DNA from: Peribacillus frigoritolerans
GTDB taxonomy: Bacteria > Bacillota > Bacilli > Bacillales > Bacillaceae
Assembly (NCBI RefSeq): GCF_004358755.1
Contig: NZ_SMZY01000002.1
Span: 744,001 to 808,000 of the forward strand
Direction of reading: 5' to 3'
Length of the DNA: 64,000 nucleotides
The first letter of the stretch is position 1, and each line of letters begins with the position of its first letter. Shown in pieces: positions 54,169-63,184 of this stretch. Made by a program: the position numbers and the translations under genes. The notes beneath the pieces were generated by a model. That model had not been told where the DNA came from, made no database searches, and was given only the letters and a program-made list of their open reading frames with translations.

Positions 54169-54585
54169 TCATAAACCTTTTAAATGAATGGCCTGGATCT
54201 CTTCCAGCGGCACTTTTTCACCGTTTATCGTCACACAGTTATCCTTGTATTCTGTTACTTTTCCAATGTGTGTTTTTACGTTCGTTGAAATGCTGCAGTT
54301 CAGGCTTGAAAGACGGTCAGGCAAATGAAGAAGCAGCTGAATTTTATCCGGGATCGATAAGTCATTGAAGGAATGCAGAGGCTTTGTCAATTTGCCTTCT
54401 TTTTGGACAGCTGCCTCAGGCTTCACTTCTTCGCTTAAAACAGCTTCCTCAGGTGCAGCTGCTGTTTGGGCAGGCAGCTCTCTTTTTACGACATATGTTT
54501 TTTGCATAGATGTTAACACAGGTTCAAATTCCGGCTGAACGATATACAGCAGCGGAGGATTTTTAACAGATTGATGCTTTTTCAC
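54169..54585 (-). CDS. cotO: Spore coat protein CotO
   Basis: A 138-residue protein matching CotO (YjbX), an outer-coat morphogenetic protein. N-terminal PPLLYIVQPEFEPVLTSMQKTYVVK, a variable Ala/Glu-rich linker, then the conserved end HSFNDLSIPDKIQLLLHLPD ... VPLEEIQAI. Shorter than B. subtilis CotO. The GTG at 54585 follows GGAGGG by 6 nt. In B. subtilis cotO lies beside fabI; here two genes and a repeat array separate them. Confidence 0.82.
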   Translation of the reverse strand: MKKHQSVKNPPLLYIVQPEFEPVLTSMQKTYVVKRELPAQTAAAPEEAVLSEEVKPEAAVQKEGKLTKPLHSFNDLSIPDKIQLLLHLPDRLSSLNCSISTNVKTHIGKVTEYKDNCVTINGEKVPLEEIQAIHLKGL

Positions 54586-54619
54586 AGACGTCCCTCCTCA
54601 TGTTCATGTTCTACAAAGA

Positions 54620-54647
54620 AGTATATGCGGAGAGATTTGTTTTATGA
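54620..54647 (-). promoter_or_regulatory. Possible sigma-E-type promoter of cotO
   Basis: Minus strand TCATAAAA, 12-bp spacer, CATATACT, a fair match to the sigma-E pattern (kmATATT...CATACAmT). Confidence 0.4.
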
Positions 54648-54657
54648 TGAGAGGGTG

Positions 54658-55107
54658 TTAAAGAGATATTTTCATAAATTTGCTGACGTCTTTGAACCCC
54701 ATTTGTTCGTATAGTTTCATTGCTTTCTGGTTATGTGCATACACATTCAGCCTGACATCACTGTACCCGTTTTGTTTGAATTCCTTTAATGCTTCCTCCA
54801 TCAATAGCTTGGAGTAGCCCATGCCTCTGTATGATACTTTTACATATAAATCATTTATCCAGCCAATTTCATCGCCTGTCAGGAAATCGAATGCTTTATC
54901 AATCATAATCCAGCCAATCAATGTGCTCCCGTCCATCAGGCACACAAAATAAGCCTGATATTTAGCGGAGTGTTCATAGGCTTCAATCATTTTTTCCTTA
55001 TTTTCGTCTGAAAGGTGATTTGTTGCTTCCCTGCGGTTTTCTCCTGCTAATTCATATATTTCTTCTAATTCGTCTGATTCAGCCCGTTTAAATGTTAATC
55101 CTCTCAT
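54658..55107 (-). CDS. GNAT family N-acetyltransferase
   Basis: A 149-residue GNAT enzyme: LYVKVSYRGMGYSKLLMEEAL (acetyl-CoA pyrophosphate loop, R-x-x-G-x-S/G) and VYAHNQKAMKLYEQMGFKDV, the usual last strand. Substrate unknown. It follows the SRPBCC gene by 3 nt, so the two form an operon. It lies between cotO and the 52-bp repeat array. Confidence 0.87.
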   Translation of the reverse strand: MRGLTFKRAESDELEEIYELAGENRREATNHLSDENKEKMIEAYEHSAKYQAYFVCLMDGSTLIGWIMIDKAFDFLTGDEIGWINDLYVKVSYRGMGYSKLLMEEALKEFKQNGYSDVRLNVYAHNQKAMKLYEQMGFKDVSKFMKISL

Positions 55108-55110
55108 TTG

Positions 55111-55572
55111 TCACTGTCCTTTTTTATCATCTGCACCCTTAGCTTCAAAAGCTTTTTTCAAATGCTGCAGATGATCTCCGTCTTCTTTTTTCATAATCTT
55201 CACAAATACCGGCTTAATGAGCTTCATTGTGAATTTCTTAGCTTTGATTTCACATTCGAAACGGATTGTCGTCTGATTGCCTGATGATGAAAACGTGTAA
55301 TGATAAATGGCTTCCATCCCGTTCATTTCACTTTTAACAGAGTACTTTGCACTGGGAACAAATTCTATAAACTCAATAATCGCTGATGCTTCTCTTCCCC
55401 TTATTTCACGGGTTTCCCTGTATTTCGTACCTGCTTGGACAGGGCCTTCCGTCAGCTTTTCGACTTTCGTCACATTTTGCATAAACAAAGGGGCATTTTC
55501 AACATCTGCTGCAAATTTGAATACTTGGTCAAGCGGTGCATCGACAGTAACTTGATCTTGAAATTCACTCAT
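55111..55572 (-). CDS. SRPBCC family protein
   Basis: A 153-residue START/Bet v 1-like protein. Start MSEFQDQVTVDAPLDQVFKF matches the first strand and helix of the polyketide cyclase / SRPBCC family, and the last helix is IMKKEDGDHLQHLKKAFEAK. Likely binds a hydrophobic ligand; function unknown. First gene of the unit with the GNAT gene; AAGGAGG-type site precedes the ATG. Confidence 0.85.
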   Translation of the reverse strand: MSEFQDQVTVDAPLDQVFKFAADVENAPLFMQNVTKVEKLTEGPVQAGTKYRETREIRGREASAIIEFIEFVPSAKYSVKSEMNGMEAIYHYTFSSSGNQTTIRFECEIKAKKFTMKLIKPVFVKIMKKEDGDHLQHLKKAFEAKGADDKKGQ

Positions 55573-55741
55573 GCAAAACCAATCCTCCTTAAGGTTAGGA
55601 TTTCATTCCTTATCCATATTTTATCAGAATAGGAGCGGTCACATGGACAAGCAGCAAATATATTTTTTCTGGAATAAAAATGTCTCATTTAAAGAGACTT
55701 TAGAGGGTAGTTGATTCTTTGGGATAAGCTTTATTCTGAGG
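55573..55741. other. Intergenic region upstream of the SRPBCC gene
   Basis: About 170 bp between the SRPBCC start and the repeat array. It should hold the promoter of the SRPBCC-GNAT unit; AGTCTC / GAGACT near 55683-55700 is a short inverted repeat. No coding potential. Confidence 0.4.
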
Positions 55742-56145
55742 TTGTGGAATCATACAGGGGCTTTGTTTCCACTATTCACGCTCCTTCATGAAATTGTGGA
55801 ATCATTCAGGGGCTTTGTTTCCACTATTCACGCTCCTTCATGAAATTGTGGAATCATTCAGGGGCTTTGTTTCCACTATTCTCCCGCCTTCACGAAATTG
55901 TGGAATCATATAGGGGCTTTGTTTCCACTATTCTCCCGCCTTCACGAAATTGTGGAATCATATAGGGGCTTTGTTTCCACTATTCTCCCGCCTTCACGAA
56001 ATTGTGGAATCATACAGGGGCTCTATTTCCACTATTCACTCTCCTTCATGAAATAGTGGAATCATACAGGGCTTTTGATTCCACTATTCTCCCGCCTTTC
56101 ATGAAATTACGGAATCATACAGGACCTTTGAGTCCACTGAACACC
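55742..56145. repeat. Eight-copy tandem array of a 52-bp hairpin-forming repeat
   Basis: Units start TTGTGG or close variants at 55742, 55794, 55846, 55898, 55950, 56002, 56054 and 56107, so spacing is 52 bp (once 53). Each begins TTGTGGAATCATACAGGGGC and contains TTTCCACTATTC; GTGGAA pairs with TTCCAC inside the unit, and in unit 7 the arms extend to a perfect TAGTGGAATC / GATTCCACTA. Internal identity is high and the last copy decays. Not a CRISPR: no variable spacers. The period is not a multiple of three, so no repeated peptide is encoded. Confidence 0.95.
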
Positions 56146-56200
56146 CTCAATCATAGGGGCAGAGAATCATAGCTTAGATAATACTCATCCCTAACAACAA

Positions 56201-56244
56201 AAAAAACGGGCATAAATTGCTCTGCAATTCATTACCCGTTTTCT
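56201..56244 (-). terminator. Rho-independent terminator of fabI
   Basis: Minus-strand AAAACGGG...AATTGC / GCAATT...CCCGTTTT followed by TTTT; an internal loop of 4-5 nt separates the two stem parts. Confidence 0.88.
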
Positions 56245-56270
56245 TCTGTCTATTAATGTCCAGGCTTAGA

Positions 56271-57044
56271 TTAACCTAAAATATGATAGCCAGAGTCAAC
56301 ATGAAGATTTTCGCCAGTCATGCCTCTTGCAAGGTCACTGAATAAGAACAGGGCTGTATCTCCAACTTCTTCTGGTGTTGTTGTGCGGCGCAGCGGTGCG
56401 CGTTCTTCGATATCTTTCAGGATAGAGTTGAAATCGCTGATTCCTTTTGCAGAAAGCGTACGGATAGGACCGGCAGAAATGGAATTCACGCGAATGCCGT
56501 CTTTTCCTAAATCGCTTGCCAGGTATCTCACACTGGCATCAAGTGATGCCTTTGCAACTCCCATCACGTTGTAGTTAGGAAGGACTCTTTCTCCGCCGAG
56601 ATATGTGAGTGTTACGATGCTTCCGCCCTCTGTCATTAAGCCTCTTGCAGCTTTTGCGACAGCTGTCAGAGAATAAGAACTGATATTGTGAGCAAGCAAA
56701 AATCCATCGCGCGTTGTATTCATATACTCTCCGCTCAGTTCTTCCTTATGCGCAAATGCGATGCAATGCGCGATTCCGTGAATAACGCCGACTTCCTTTT
56801 TAATCGCCTCAAAACATGTGTCAATCTCAGCATCATTCGTTACATCACATGGGAGAACAATTGAATCATTGCGGTCTAGCGTCTCAACTAGATCACGCAC
56901 TGATTTTTCAAGTCGTTCACCTGCATATGTAAAGATAAGACGCGCTCCCGCCGAGTGAAGAGATCGGGCAATTCCCCAGGCAATGCTTCGTTTGTTTGCG
57001 ACGCCCATTACGACTACATTGCGTCCAGCTAATGATAAATTCAT
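56271..57044 (-). CDS. fabI: Enoyl-[acyl-carrier-protein] reductase (NADH)
   Basis: A 257-residue FabI, last step of fatty acid elongation and the triclosan target. NADH loop GVANKRSIAWGIARSLHSAGA; catalytic Y-x6-K in YNVMGVAKAS; RTLSAKGISDFN is the substrate loop. The ATG follows AGGAGG. A FapR-like operator overlaps the promoter. In B. subtilis fabI neighbours cotO; this is kept at 2 kb distance. Confidence 0.94.
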   Translation of the reverse strand: MNLSLAGRNVVVMGVANKRSIAWGIARSLHSAGARLIFTYAGERLEKSVRDLVETLDRNDSIVLPCDVTNDAEIDTCFEAIKKEVGVIHGIAHCIAFAHKEELSGEYMNTTRDGFLLAHNISSYSLTAVAKAARGLMTEGGSIVTLTYLGGERVLPNYNVMGVAKASLDASVRYLASDLGKDGIRVNSISAGPIRTLSAKGISDFNSILKDIEERAPLRRTTTPEEVGDTALFLFSDLARGMTGENLHVDSGYHILG

Positions 57045-57070
57045 TTGGAATCCTCCTAATTAATACATGT

Positions 57071-57117
57071 TATTAGTACCTGGTTATAATTATATCATGC
57101 TATTTGCTTATTTTCTA
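57071..57117 (-). promoter_or_regulatory. fabI: fabI promoter with FapR-like operator
   Basis: Minus-strand promoter TAGAAA (57117-57112), 17-bp spacer, TATAAT (57094-57089). Just after the -10 lies TTATAACCAGGTACTAATA (57088-57070), which fits the FapR box (TTAGTACCTnnTACTAA type) with some mismatches. FapR repression lifted by malonyl-CoA is the expected control. Confidence 0.6.
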
Positions 57118-57162
57118 GACCACTGCTGGATTTCATGGACGAACCTGAATCATTTCAGCAAA

Positions 57163-58398
57163 TTAAAATAACATTTTTAGTCCCGTTAAAATAATTCCGA
57201 TGAAAAATCCGCACACTGCACCGTTCACCCGAATCCACTGTAAATCTTTCCCTACATTATTTTCAATCATATCAATTAATGTCTCATCATCAAGCTTGTT
57301 TAAATTCTCTTCGACCAGTTTGCCGATTTTCGAATGGTTTTTTTCTATAAAAAGAGTGATTTGTTCTTGTATTTTGCTCTCGATAGCATCTATTTTATCT
57401 TTATCCGCACTGATTTTTCCGATTAATTGATCAGCAAAAGGCATAAGATGATCGTCCATAAATGAATCTTCTTCAATAAAAGCTATCGTTTTTGATTGTG
57501 TTTTCTTTAATATTGTCATCAGTTTTTCGGAAGGGTCCCACTCCGAAATCACACGGTCAATTTCCTCCAGCAAAGCATGGTTTTCCTGAATGCCAAGCAA
57601 TTCTTTTCGAACGCGATCAAGGATGGCCTGCCGGTATTCACTTTCAGGATTCCGCAAACCGCCAATTACATTCAGAATAATATCCTGGAGAATCTTTCCG
57701 AGTTTTTCTTCGTTTACAATATTCCGGAAGGATTTTATGGCAAATTGCAAAAAACCATCGGCCTGTCCATTATCAATGGCCCTCATCGCAAATCTTCCAA
57801 ACTCCTCACGCTGATCGCGTCTTGACGCCCACTCCTCAGATTTCATAAGGAAATAATCCAGGCTTTTTTCATCATATTTCCGTTCAAGCACCTGATGAAT
57901 GAGAGCTTTAAGGAGCTTCAATACTTCATCAGACGTTAAATATCCTTTCAGCTGCTTCTGGATAAGGGGAGCAAGCTTTTCGAGATCCACACTTTCAATC
58001 ATTTGGATCAAAAGCGATTTCATTGTTTTTTTGAAAGAATCCGAATGAACCTCTTTTTCTAAGATAGGCAGCAGCTTTTCTGTGAGATTTATTTGTGATA
58101 ATTTGGTTTGAATGCTGTCCTTTGACAGCCAGTCATTTTCGATTGTGTTAACAAGTCCCCTGATCATCCTGTTGCGATTCTTCGGCAATAATGCGGTGTG
58201 GGGGATAGGCAAACCGAATGGGTGTCTGAATAACGCTGTAACAGCAAACCAATCTGCTAACCCGCCGACAAGCCCGGCTTCAAATCCTCCCTGAAGAAAT
58301 TCTCCAGCAACTGATCCCTGAAAAGGGATTGTTGCGGCAAACCCCGCTCCCATGACAGCAAGTGATATTCCAGCTAAATTCTTAGATTTATTAGACAT
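57163..58398 (-). CDS. DUF445 membrane protein
   Basis: A 411-residue DUF445 protein. N-terminal membrane segment, then GGLADWFAVTALFRHPFGLPIPHTALLPKNRNRM, the diagnostic DUF445 sequence, a long helical soluble region and a final membrane helix (GFFIGIILTGLKMLF). Related to B. subtilis YheB. Function unknown. It sits between fabI and the thiamine operon, where B. subtilis has thiD. Single gene. Confidence 0.87.
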   Translation of the reverse strand: MSNKSKNLAGISLAVMGAGFAATIPFQGSVAGEFLQGGFEAGLVGGLADWFAVTALFRHPFGLPIPHTALLPKNRNRMIRGLVNTIENDWLSKDSIQTKLSQINLTEKLLPILEKEVHSDSFKKTMKSLLIQMIESVDLEKLAPLIQKQLKGYLTSDEVLKLLKALIHQVLERKYDEKSLDYFLMKSEEWASRRDQREEFGRFAMRAIDNGQADGFLQFAIKSFRNIVNEEKLGKILQDIILNVIGGLRNPESEYRQAILDRVRKELLGIQENHALLEEIDRVISEWDPSEKLMTILKKTQSKTIAFIEEDSFMDDHLMPFADQLIGKISADKDKIDAIESKIQEQITLFIEKNHSKIGKLVEENLNKLDDETLIDMIENNVGKDLQWIRVNGAVCGFFIGIILTGLKMLF

Positions 58399-58486
58399 GT
58401 TCTACCTTCAATCTATATAAAATAATTGTTAAGTCCATGCTAGTCTAAAACAAGAAAGAAATCCAATAATTCTATGTCATCATACA

Positions 58487-58516
58487 GAAAAAAACTGGCC
58501 AGCATAGACCAGTTTT
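58487..58516 (-). terminator. Rho-independent terminator of the thiamine operon
   Basis: Minus-strand AAAACTGG / CCAGTTTT with a 10-nt loop followed by TTTCTG, 25 bp after the thiF stop. Confidence 0.85.
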
Positions 58517-58540
58517 CTTTCATGTATTCTTATAAACTTG

Positions 58541-59557
58541 TTATCCTAAATAGCGCTGATAAATTTTCCTTGCTTCCGCTAGATCTTTTGTTCCATGAAT
58601 CAGTGCACGGCCGTCACGGAAGACGACGATTCTGTGATGCTCCGTCTGAAATGATAGCAAATACGGATTTGCCGTGATTTCTGCTGCAGCTCTTCCAAGT
58701 GTTTTTGCAAGCTCCTTAAAGTTCATTTCTTTAGAGACTGAAGGTCTTATTTGAACCGTGTCTCTGCCGCATAGAACCGACATTTTCACACTATTAGTGC
58801 GTGATAAAAACGGATAAACGGCAGATTCGCCGCAGGATGGACAAGCTGAATCTTTCAGTGCATGGACTTTTATTTGCGAAAATTGATTTCTCCAAACATC
58901 AAACGACAGCAGTTCTTTTCTCACCTGACCGGCAGCACCTGTTAACAATTTCAGCACTTCCCCTGTTTGATAAGAGGCAACCATTTGGACAGCAGGACTG
59001 ATAATCCCAACTGTATCACACGTTTGTCCTTCCATAGGAATTTGCTTCAAAAGGCAGTTCAGACAAGGCGAAAGCCCGGGCAAGATTGTATACGTCAGGC
59101 CATAGCTTCCGACACATGCCCCGTAGATCCAAGGAATGCCCTGCTTAAGAGCTGCATCATTGATCACAAGCCGCGTTTCAAAATTATCCGTTGCATCAAC
59201 AATAACATCTGCATCTTGACTAAATTCAAAAATATTTTCAGCCGTTACATCTTCAATGACCGCCCTGACTTCTACTTCATGATTAATCTGGGATAGTCTT
59301 TGTTTGGCAGCAGCTGCTTTAGGAAGACGCAAAATCGCATCTTCTTCTGTATAGAGCTGCTGCCGCTGCAAGTTGCTCCATTCAACATAATCACGGTCCA
59401 CAATCGTCAGTGTGCCGACACCCGCGCGTACAAGCATTTCTGCATTTGCCGTCCCAAGAGCCCCCGCACCGATAATGAGCACATGACCATTTCGAATGTT
59501 CTTCTGCCCTGCTTCTCCTATTGGAGAAAATAAGATTTGCCTAGAATACCGTTCCAT
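58541..59557 (-). CDS. thiF: Thiazole biosynthesis adenylyltransferase ThiF
   Basis: A 338-residue E1-like adenylyltransferase that activates the C-terminus of ThiS. ATP-binding VLIIGAGALGTANAEMLVRAG, Arg in SNLQRQQLY, zinc cysteines in SPCLNCLLKQ and ACPSCG. The C-terminal 80 residues add a rhodanese-like or ThiF-specific part. Last gene of the operon. Confidence 0.9.
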   Translation of the reverse strand: MERYSRQILFSPIGEAGQKNIRNGHVLIIGAGALGTANAEMLVRAGVGTLTIVDRDYVEWSNLQRQQLYTEEDAILRLPKAAAAKQRLSQINHEVEVRAVIEDVTAENIFEFSQDADVIVDATDNFETRLVINDAALKQGIPWIYGACVGSYGLTYTILPGLSPCLNCLLKQIPMEGQTCDTVGIISPAVQMVASYQTGEVLKLLTGAAGQVRKELLSFDVWRNQFSQIKVHALKDSACPSCGESAVYPFLSRTNSVKMSVLCGRDTVQIRPSVSKEMNFKELAKTLGRAAAEITANPYLLSFQTEHHRIVVFRDGRALIHGTKDLAEARKIYQRYLG

Positions 59558-60328
59558 TTAAGATGTCATCATTCCTTCGATCGGGCTGCTTGCAGATGCA
59601 TAGGTTTTTACCGGTATTCTGCCTGCTTCAAAGCTTAATCTTCCTGCTTCAATGGCAAGCTTCATAGCTGCTGCCATTTTAACTGGATTGCCTGCAGCAG
59701 AAACGGCGGTGTTTAACAAAACGCCATCCGCTCCAAGCTCCATCGCTTTTGCTGCATCAGCAGCTGATCCAATACCCGCATCCACAATAACCGGCAGATT
59801 CGTTTGTTCAATTATAAAAGATAGATTCAGAGGATTGATTATGCCCTGCCCTGAACCAATTGGCGACGCGCCCGGCATAATGGCATGAACACCTGTTTCT
59901 TCAAGCCTTCTTGCAAGCACGACATCATCAGACGTGTAAGGAAGCACTATAAACCCTTCCTTGACGAGCTCCTCACTTGCTTTTAAGGTTTCTACAGGAT
60001 CGGGAAGCAGTGTCTTTGCACACCCGATCGCTTCTACTTTTATCATATCACATAAACCGGATGCCTTAGCGAGCTTGGCAATTCTGACTGCTTCTTCCGC
60101 CGTTTTCGCACCAGCTGTGTTTGGCAGCAGCGTGTAGCGTGAAAGATCAAGCTGTTCCAGAAAATTAGGCTGAGACGGTTCAAAAAGATTCATTCTTCTT
60201 ACCGCAAACGTTAAAATATCTGCTTCAGCCGCTTGTACTGCTTCTTTTTGAATGTCAAAAGACGGATACTTTCCCGTTCCAAGCAGCAATCTTGATTGAA
60301 ACGTTTTTCCTGCGATTGTCAGCATCAA
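59558..60328 (-). CDS. thiG: Thiazole synthase
   Basis: A 256-residue ThiG, forming the thiazole ring from DXP, dehydroglycine and ThiS-thiocarboxylate. [20 protein letters not shown] start, Lys in [10 protein letters not shown] (Schiff base) and GAS/GSG phosphate loops ([24 protein letters not shown]). It directly abuts thiF and thiS with no gap, so translation is coupled. Ends with GMMTS. Confidence 0.94.
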   Translation of the reverse strand: MMLTIAGKTFQSRLLLGTGKYPSFDIQKEAVQAAEADILTFAVRRMNLFEPSQPNFLEQLDLSRYTLLPNTAGAKTAEEAVRIAKLAKASGLCDMIKVEAIGCAKTLLPDPVETLKASEELVKEGFIVLPYTSDDVVLARRLEETGVHAIMPGASPIGSGQGIINPLNLSFIIEQTNLPVIVDAGIGSAADAAKAMELGADGVLLNTAVSAAGNPVKMAAAMKLAIEAGRLSFEAGRIPVKTYASASSPIEGMMTS

Positions 60329-60532
60329 TTATCCTCCTCCTACAAAATGAACAATTTCAAGAACATCCCCATCATTGATAACCGTTTTTGCGTATTCTTC
60401 TTTGGCTATGATTTCTGAATTATGTTCAACGATGACGATTTTATTACTTACCTCATAAAAAGCCAGCAAATCTTGAACCGTGCGCACAGAAGACTGCAGA
60501 ACGATCATGCTCCCATTCACTTTTAAGGTCAT
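60329..60532 (-). CDS. thiS: Sulfur carrier protein ThiS
   Basis: A 67-residue beta-grasp protein ending in HFVGGG, the di-glycine tail activated by ThiF. Middle has VRTVQDLLAFYEVSNKIVIV. Overlaps thiO by 4 nt and abuts thiG. Confidence 0.92.
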   Translation of the reverse strand: MTLKVNGSMIVLQSSVRTVQDLLAFYEVSNKIVIVEHNSEIIAKEEYAKTVINDGDVLEIVHFVGGG

Positions 60533-61644
60533 AACCTCACCTCTAGTGCACGGTCCATTCTAAATGCATGAACGTATTCTTCAGTTACCTGTCTATTAAA
60601 AAATAAATCAAGGATCATTTCACCAGTTTTCGGAGCAAGCAGGATGCCATTTCTGAAATGACCTGTTGCTACAAAAAGGTTCGGTATGCCCTGATGCCTG
60701 AATATAAATGGCTTTTCGTCTGCTGTTTTAGGCCTTAATCCAGCCCATGCATGATGAAAACTGGCTTTTTCAATTGCCGGCATCATTTTAACCGCTTTAT
60801 TCATGAGAGCAGCGATTCCTTGAACGGAAGGCTCCGTATTCCACGTATCTTCTTTCATCGTTGCGCCAATAACAATTCTTCCGTCAAGCTTTGGCACAAG
60901 ATAACAGCTTTCATGAAAAACAGTAGATGATAGTTTTCCCTCTTTCAATGTCACAGACAAACATTCGCCTTTAGCGGGATAAACTGAGGTATTCCGGGCG
61001 AAATCCTTTAAGTATCTGCTGCTCCATGTACCATTTGCAAGAATAAGAGCTTCGCAAAAAAAGAGATCTTGAGGCGTTTCGATTTCATAATGGGAGTGTT
61101 CAACTCTGTTGATTTTATAAACTGGTGTGTTTTCAAAAATCTTTCCATTCATGAGCTGAATGGCTTTTGTAAAAGCTTTGCAAAGAGCAGCGGGATTAAC
61201 TTGGCCATCCTTTTCAATTTTAAGAGCCCCGTATATGGAATCTGATATGCCTTCTTCATTCCTTAAAACTTTTTCTTTAGAATGCCATTCAACATCCTTT
61301 TCTGTTTTTGCTCTTTTTTTCAAAGCATCTGCTTCTTCTGCTGAAATTGCCAGTTTGTACATTCCATTGTACTGAAGCTGTATGTCGATTCCGCTCTCCA
61401 GCAGCAAATCATGAGCTAATCCCGGATAAAGCGCCTGGCTTTCTTTCGCAAACCTGAAAAAAGCATCATCCTTTTCCGTTTCAGTATGGGCGCCAAGCAT
61501 TCCGGCAGCAGCACTTGATGCGCCGCTGCCTGTTTTCCCGCTTTCAAACACCGCAACGCGGATGCCTGCTTTCGCTAAAAAATAGGCAGAGGCAAGCCCG
61601 ATGACGCCTCCGCCGATAATACCGGCGTCAAATAAAGGTTTCAA
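60529..61644 (-). CDS. thiO: Glycine oxidase ThiO
   Basis: A 371-residue FAD-dependent amine oxidase giving the imine for thiazole synthesis. FAD motif GIIGGGVIGLASAYFLAKAG; later AAGMLGAHTE and PKLDGRIVIGATMKED. GLRPKTADEKPFI is a glycine oxidase signature near the C-terminus. Overlaps tenI and thiS by 4 nt each. Confidence 0.92.
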   Translation of the reverse strand: MKPLFDAGIIGGGVIGLASAYFLAKAGIRVAVFESGKTGSGASSAAAGMLGAHTETEKDDAFFRFAKESQALYPGLAHDLLLESGIDIQLQYNGMYKLAISAEEADALKKRAKTEKDVEWHSKEKVLRNEEGISDSIYGALKIEKDGQVNPAALCKAFTKAIQLMNGKIFENTPVYKINRVEHSHYEIETPQDLFFCEALILANGTWSSRYLKDFARNTSVYPAKGECLSVTLKEGKLSSTVFHESCYLVPKLDGRIVIGATMKEDTWNTEPSVQGIAALMNKAVKMMPAIEKASFHHAWAGLRPKTADEKPFIFRHQGIPNLFVATGHFRNGILLAPKTGEMILDLFFNRQVTEEYVHAFRMDRALEVRL

Positions 61645-62249
61645 TCGCCCATTCCCCCTTTTAATCGTTCTGCAATCTCAAGTGCAGCATAATAAGGATG
61701 CTCTGATGAAAAAACGCAGGACATCACAGCTGCTCCTTCAATCTTTAAATCTCTTATTTCCGGAATGACAGCGGGAATGATTCCCCCAATTGCAATGACA
61801 GGAATGCTGACAGATTCCGCTATTTCCTTTAATGCGCCAATCCCTCTTGCTTTTAAACCTTCTTTGGAGGATGTCTGAAATACATGGCCGAAAAGGAGCC
61901 GGTCTGCCCCATTTTCAGCACAATGTATTGCTTCAGCTGCAGAGTGAACAGAACAGCCTGCCACAAGGTGCGGGAACCTCTGTTTCACCCGTTTCACATC
62001 AAAGCTGTGAGCTGGAAGCTGAACTTGATGCAAACCTGATAGAACAGCTGCATCCACACGGTCATTCATGACAAGCTTTGATTTCGGCACCCCATTTTGA
62101 TGGAGAGCTTCAACCAGCTCTATCAGTTCCCCGGCCGATTTATTCTTTTCTCTAATATGAATGGCATCGGCAGCTGTATGTATGTCTGTGATGATTTTAA
62201 TGAGCTCTGATATATTGCGACGGCCGTCTGTCACAAGATGCAATTTCAC
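61641..62249 (-). CDS. tenI: Thiazole tautomerase TenI
   Basis: A 202-residue TIM-barrel of the ThiE/TenI family. Residues IHIREKNKSAGELIELVEAL, GCSVHSAAEA, DRLLFGHVFQTSSKEGLKAR and VIAIGGIIPA. Its place between tenA and thiO marks it as TenI, not the ThiE pyrophosphorylase. It aromatises the thiazole tautomer. Overlaps tenA by 4 nt. Confidence 0.9.
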   Translation of the reverse strand: MKLHLVTDGRRNISELIKIITDIHTAADAIHIREKNKSAGELIELVEALHQNGVPKSKLVMNDRVDAAVLSGLHQVQLPAHSFDVKRVKQRFPHLVAGCSVHSAAEAIHCAENGADRLLFGHVFQTSSKEGLKARGIGALKEIAESVSIPVIAIGGIIPAVIPEIRDLKIEGAAVMSCVFSSEHPYYAALEIAERLKGGMGD

Positions 62250-62932
62250 TTTTGCATCAGCACAGTTTCTGACTCATCCCACACTTCCATTTTTTCCGCC
62301 ATGTCCCAGAAACGATATTCATACATCGAACTGATAAGGAAGTTTTCTTTCATCATTTGTCTCTCGTGATCGCTTGCACGCATAGCAAGCTCGTCAAATC
62401 GTGCAACCTGTTCAAGAACCAGCTCTTTAAACCAATCACCGTGATAAGTCGCGATCCATTTTTCATAAACATCATCACCAGGCTTGCAATCTTTCAGATT
62501 CTCCCCGACTTCATAATAGAGCCAGTAACAAGGAAGTAATGCGGCAATGATTTCTCCAAGATTTCCTGTCGCAACGGAACGGTACATATGGGAGGTGTAA
62601 GCATACGCAGTTGGAGATGGCTTAAATTCTTCCCTTTCCCTGTCTGTAATGCCAAGCAGGACAGAAAATTGCTGATGCAGAGAGAGCTCTGCCTCATACG
62701 TTCCCTGGGAATGAACGGACATCCGGTAAGTAGTATGCAAATCAGGCGCCATCGCCCCTGCAAAAGCCTGCACTTTTGCAAAATGCGTTAAGTAATAGGA
62801 ATCCTGCATCACATAATATTTAAATTTATCCTTTGAAAGGGTGCCATTGCCAATTCCTTTTACGAAAGGATGTTCAAAGCTTCCTTCCCACCATTTATTT
62901 GCATACTCCCGGCATTCTTTTGAAAATGACAT
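62246..62932 (-). CDS. tenA: Aminopyrimidine aminohydrolase TenA (thiaminase II)
   Basis: A 228-residue TenA. Catalytic C135 in ALLPCYWLYYEVG; helical bundle with KDKFKYYVMQDSYYLTHFAK. Salvages the pyrimidine from degraded thiamine. First gene of tenA-tenI-thiO-thiS-thiG-thiF, behind the TPP riboswitch. Confidence 0.93.
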   Translation of the reverse strand: MSFSKECREYANKWWEGSFEHPFVKGIGNGTLSKDKFKYYVMQDSYYLTHFAKVQAFAGAMAPDLHTTYRMSVHSQGTYEAELSLHQQFSVLLGITDREREEFKPSPTAYAYTSHMYRSVATGNLGEIIAALLPCYWLYYEVGENLKDCKPGDDVYEKWIATYHGDWFKELVLEQVARFDELAMRASDHERQMMKENFLISSMYEYRFWDMAEKMEVWDESETVLMQK

Positions 62933-62967
62933 GTTTTGTTCCTCCTCATTTTTAGGTGCAAAAACAG

Positions 62968-63113
62968 CAAAAAACCACTTTTCGCATAGAAAAGTGGTGT
63001 ATGAATAGACCTTTACACCACTTCCCTACGCTGGTTTTAGCCAGATCAGGTTCTGAGGGTCTTGAAGGCAAACTTCAATCTCAGCCCTTCTAACAGGGCT
63101 CCCCTAGCGGTAG
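62968..63113 (-). promoter_or_regulatory. TPP (THI-element) riboswitch with attenuator, controlling the thiamine operon
   Basis: Minus strand from 63113: CTAGGGGAGCCC, GGGCTGAGATTGAAG, CTCAGAACCTGATCTGG, then ACCAGCGTAGGGAAGTGG, in the fixed order of the THI element. The end of the aptamer AAGTGGTGTA (63023-63014) can pair with TACACCACTT (63001-62992), the arm that also opens the terminator CCACTTTTC / GAAAAGTGG-TTTTTT (62998-62969). The two folds exclude each other, as needed for TPP-dependent termination. Confidence 0.95.
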
Positions 63114-63146
63114 TTCATATATAATTTTAGAAATATTTACATGTCC

Positions 63147-63174
63147 ATCATATCATGCTGAAAGAAACTTTCAA
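63147..63174 (-). promoter_or_regulatory. Sigma-A promoter of the thiamine operon
   Basis: Minus strand TTGAAA, 16-bp spacer, TATGAT, about 35 bp before the TPP aptamer. Confidence 0.7.
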
Positions 63175-63184
63175 GTCAAAACTT

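Noticed and set aside
53949-54368. 139-residue ORF with NLIR heptads
   Set aside because: It is made by the 21-bp repeat and then runs antisense through cotO; no ribosome binding site or plausible start.
55742-56145. CRISPR array
   Set aside because: The whole 52-bp unit is conserved, with no unique spacers, and no cas genes are near.
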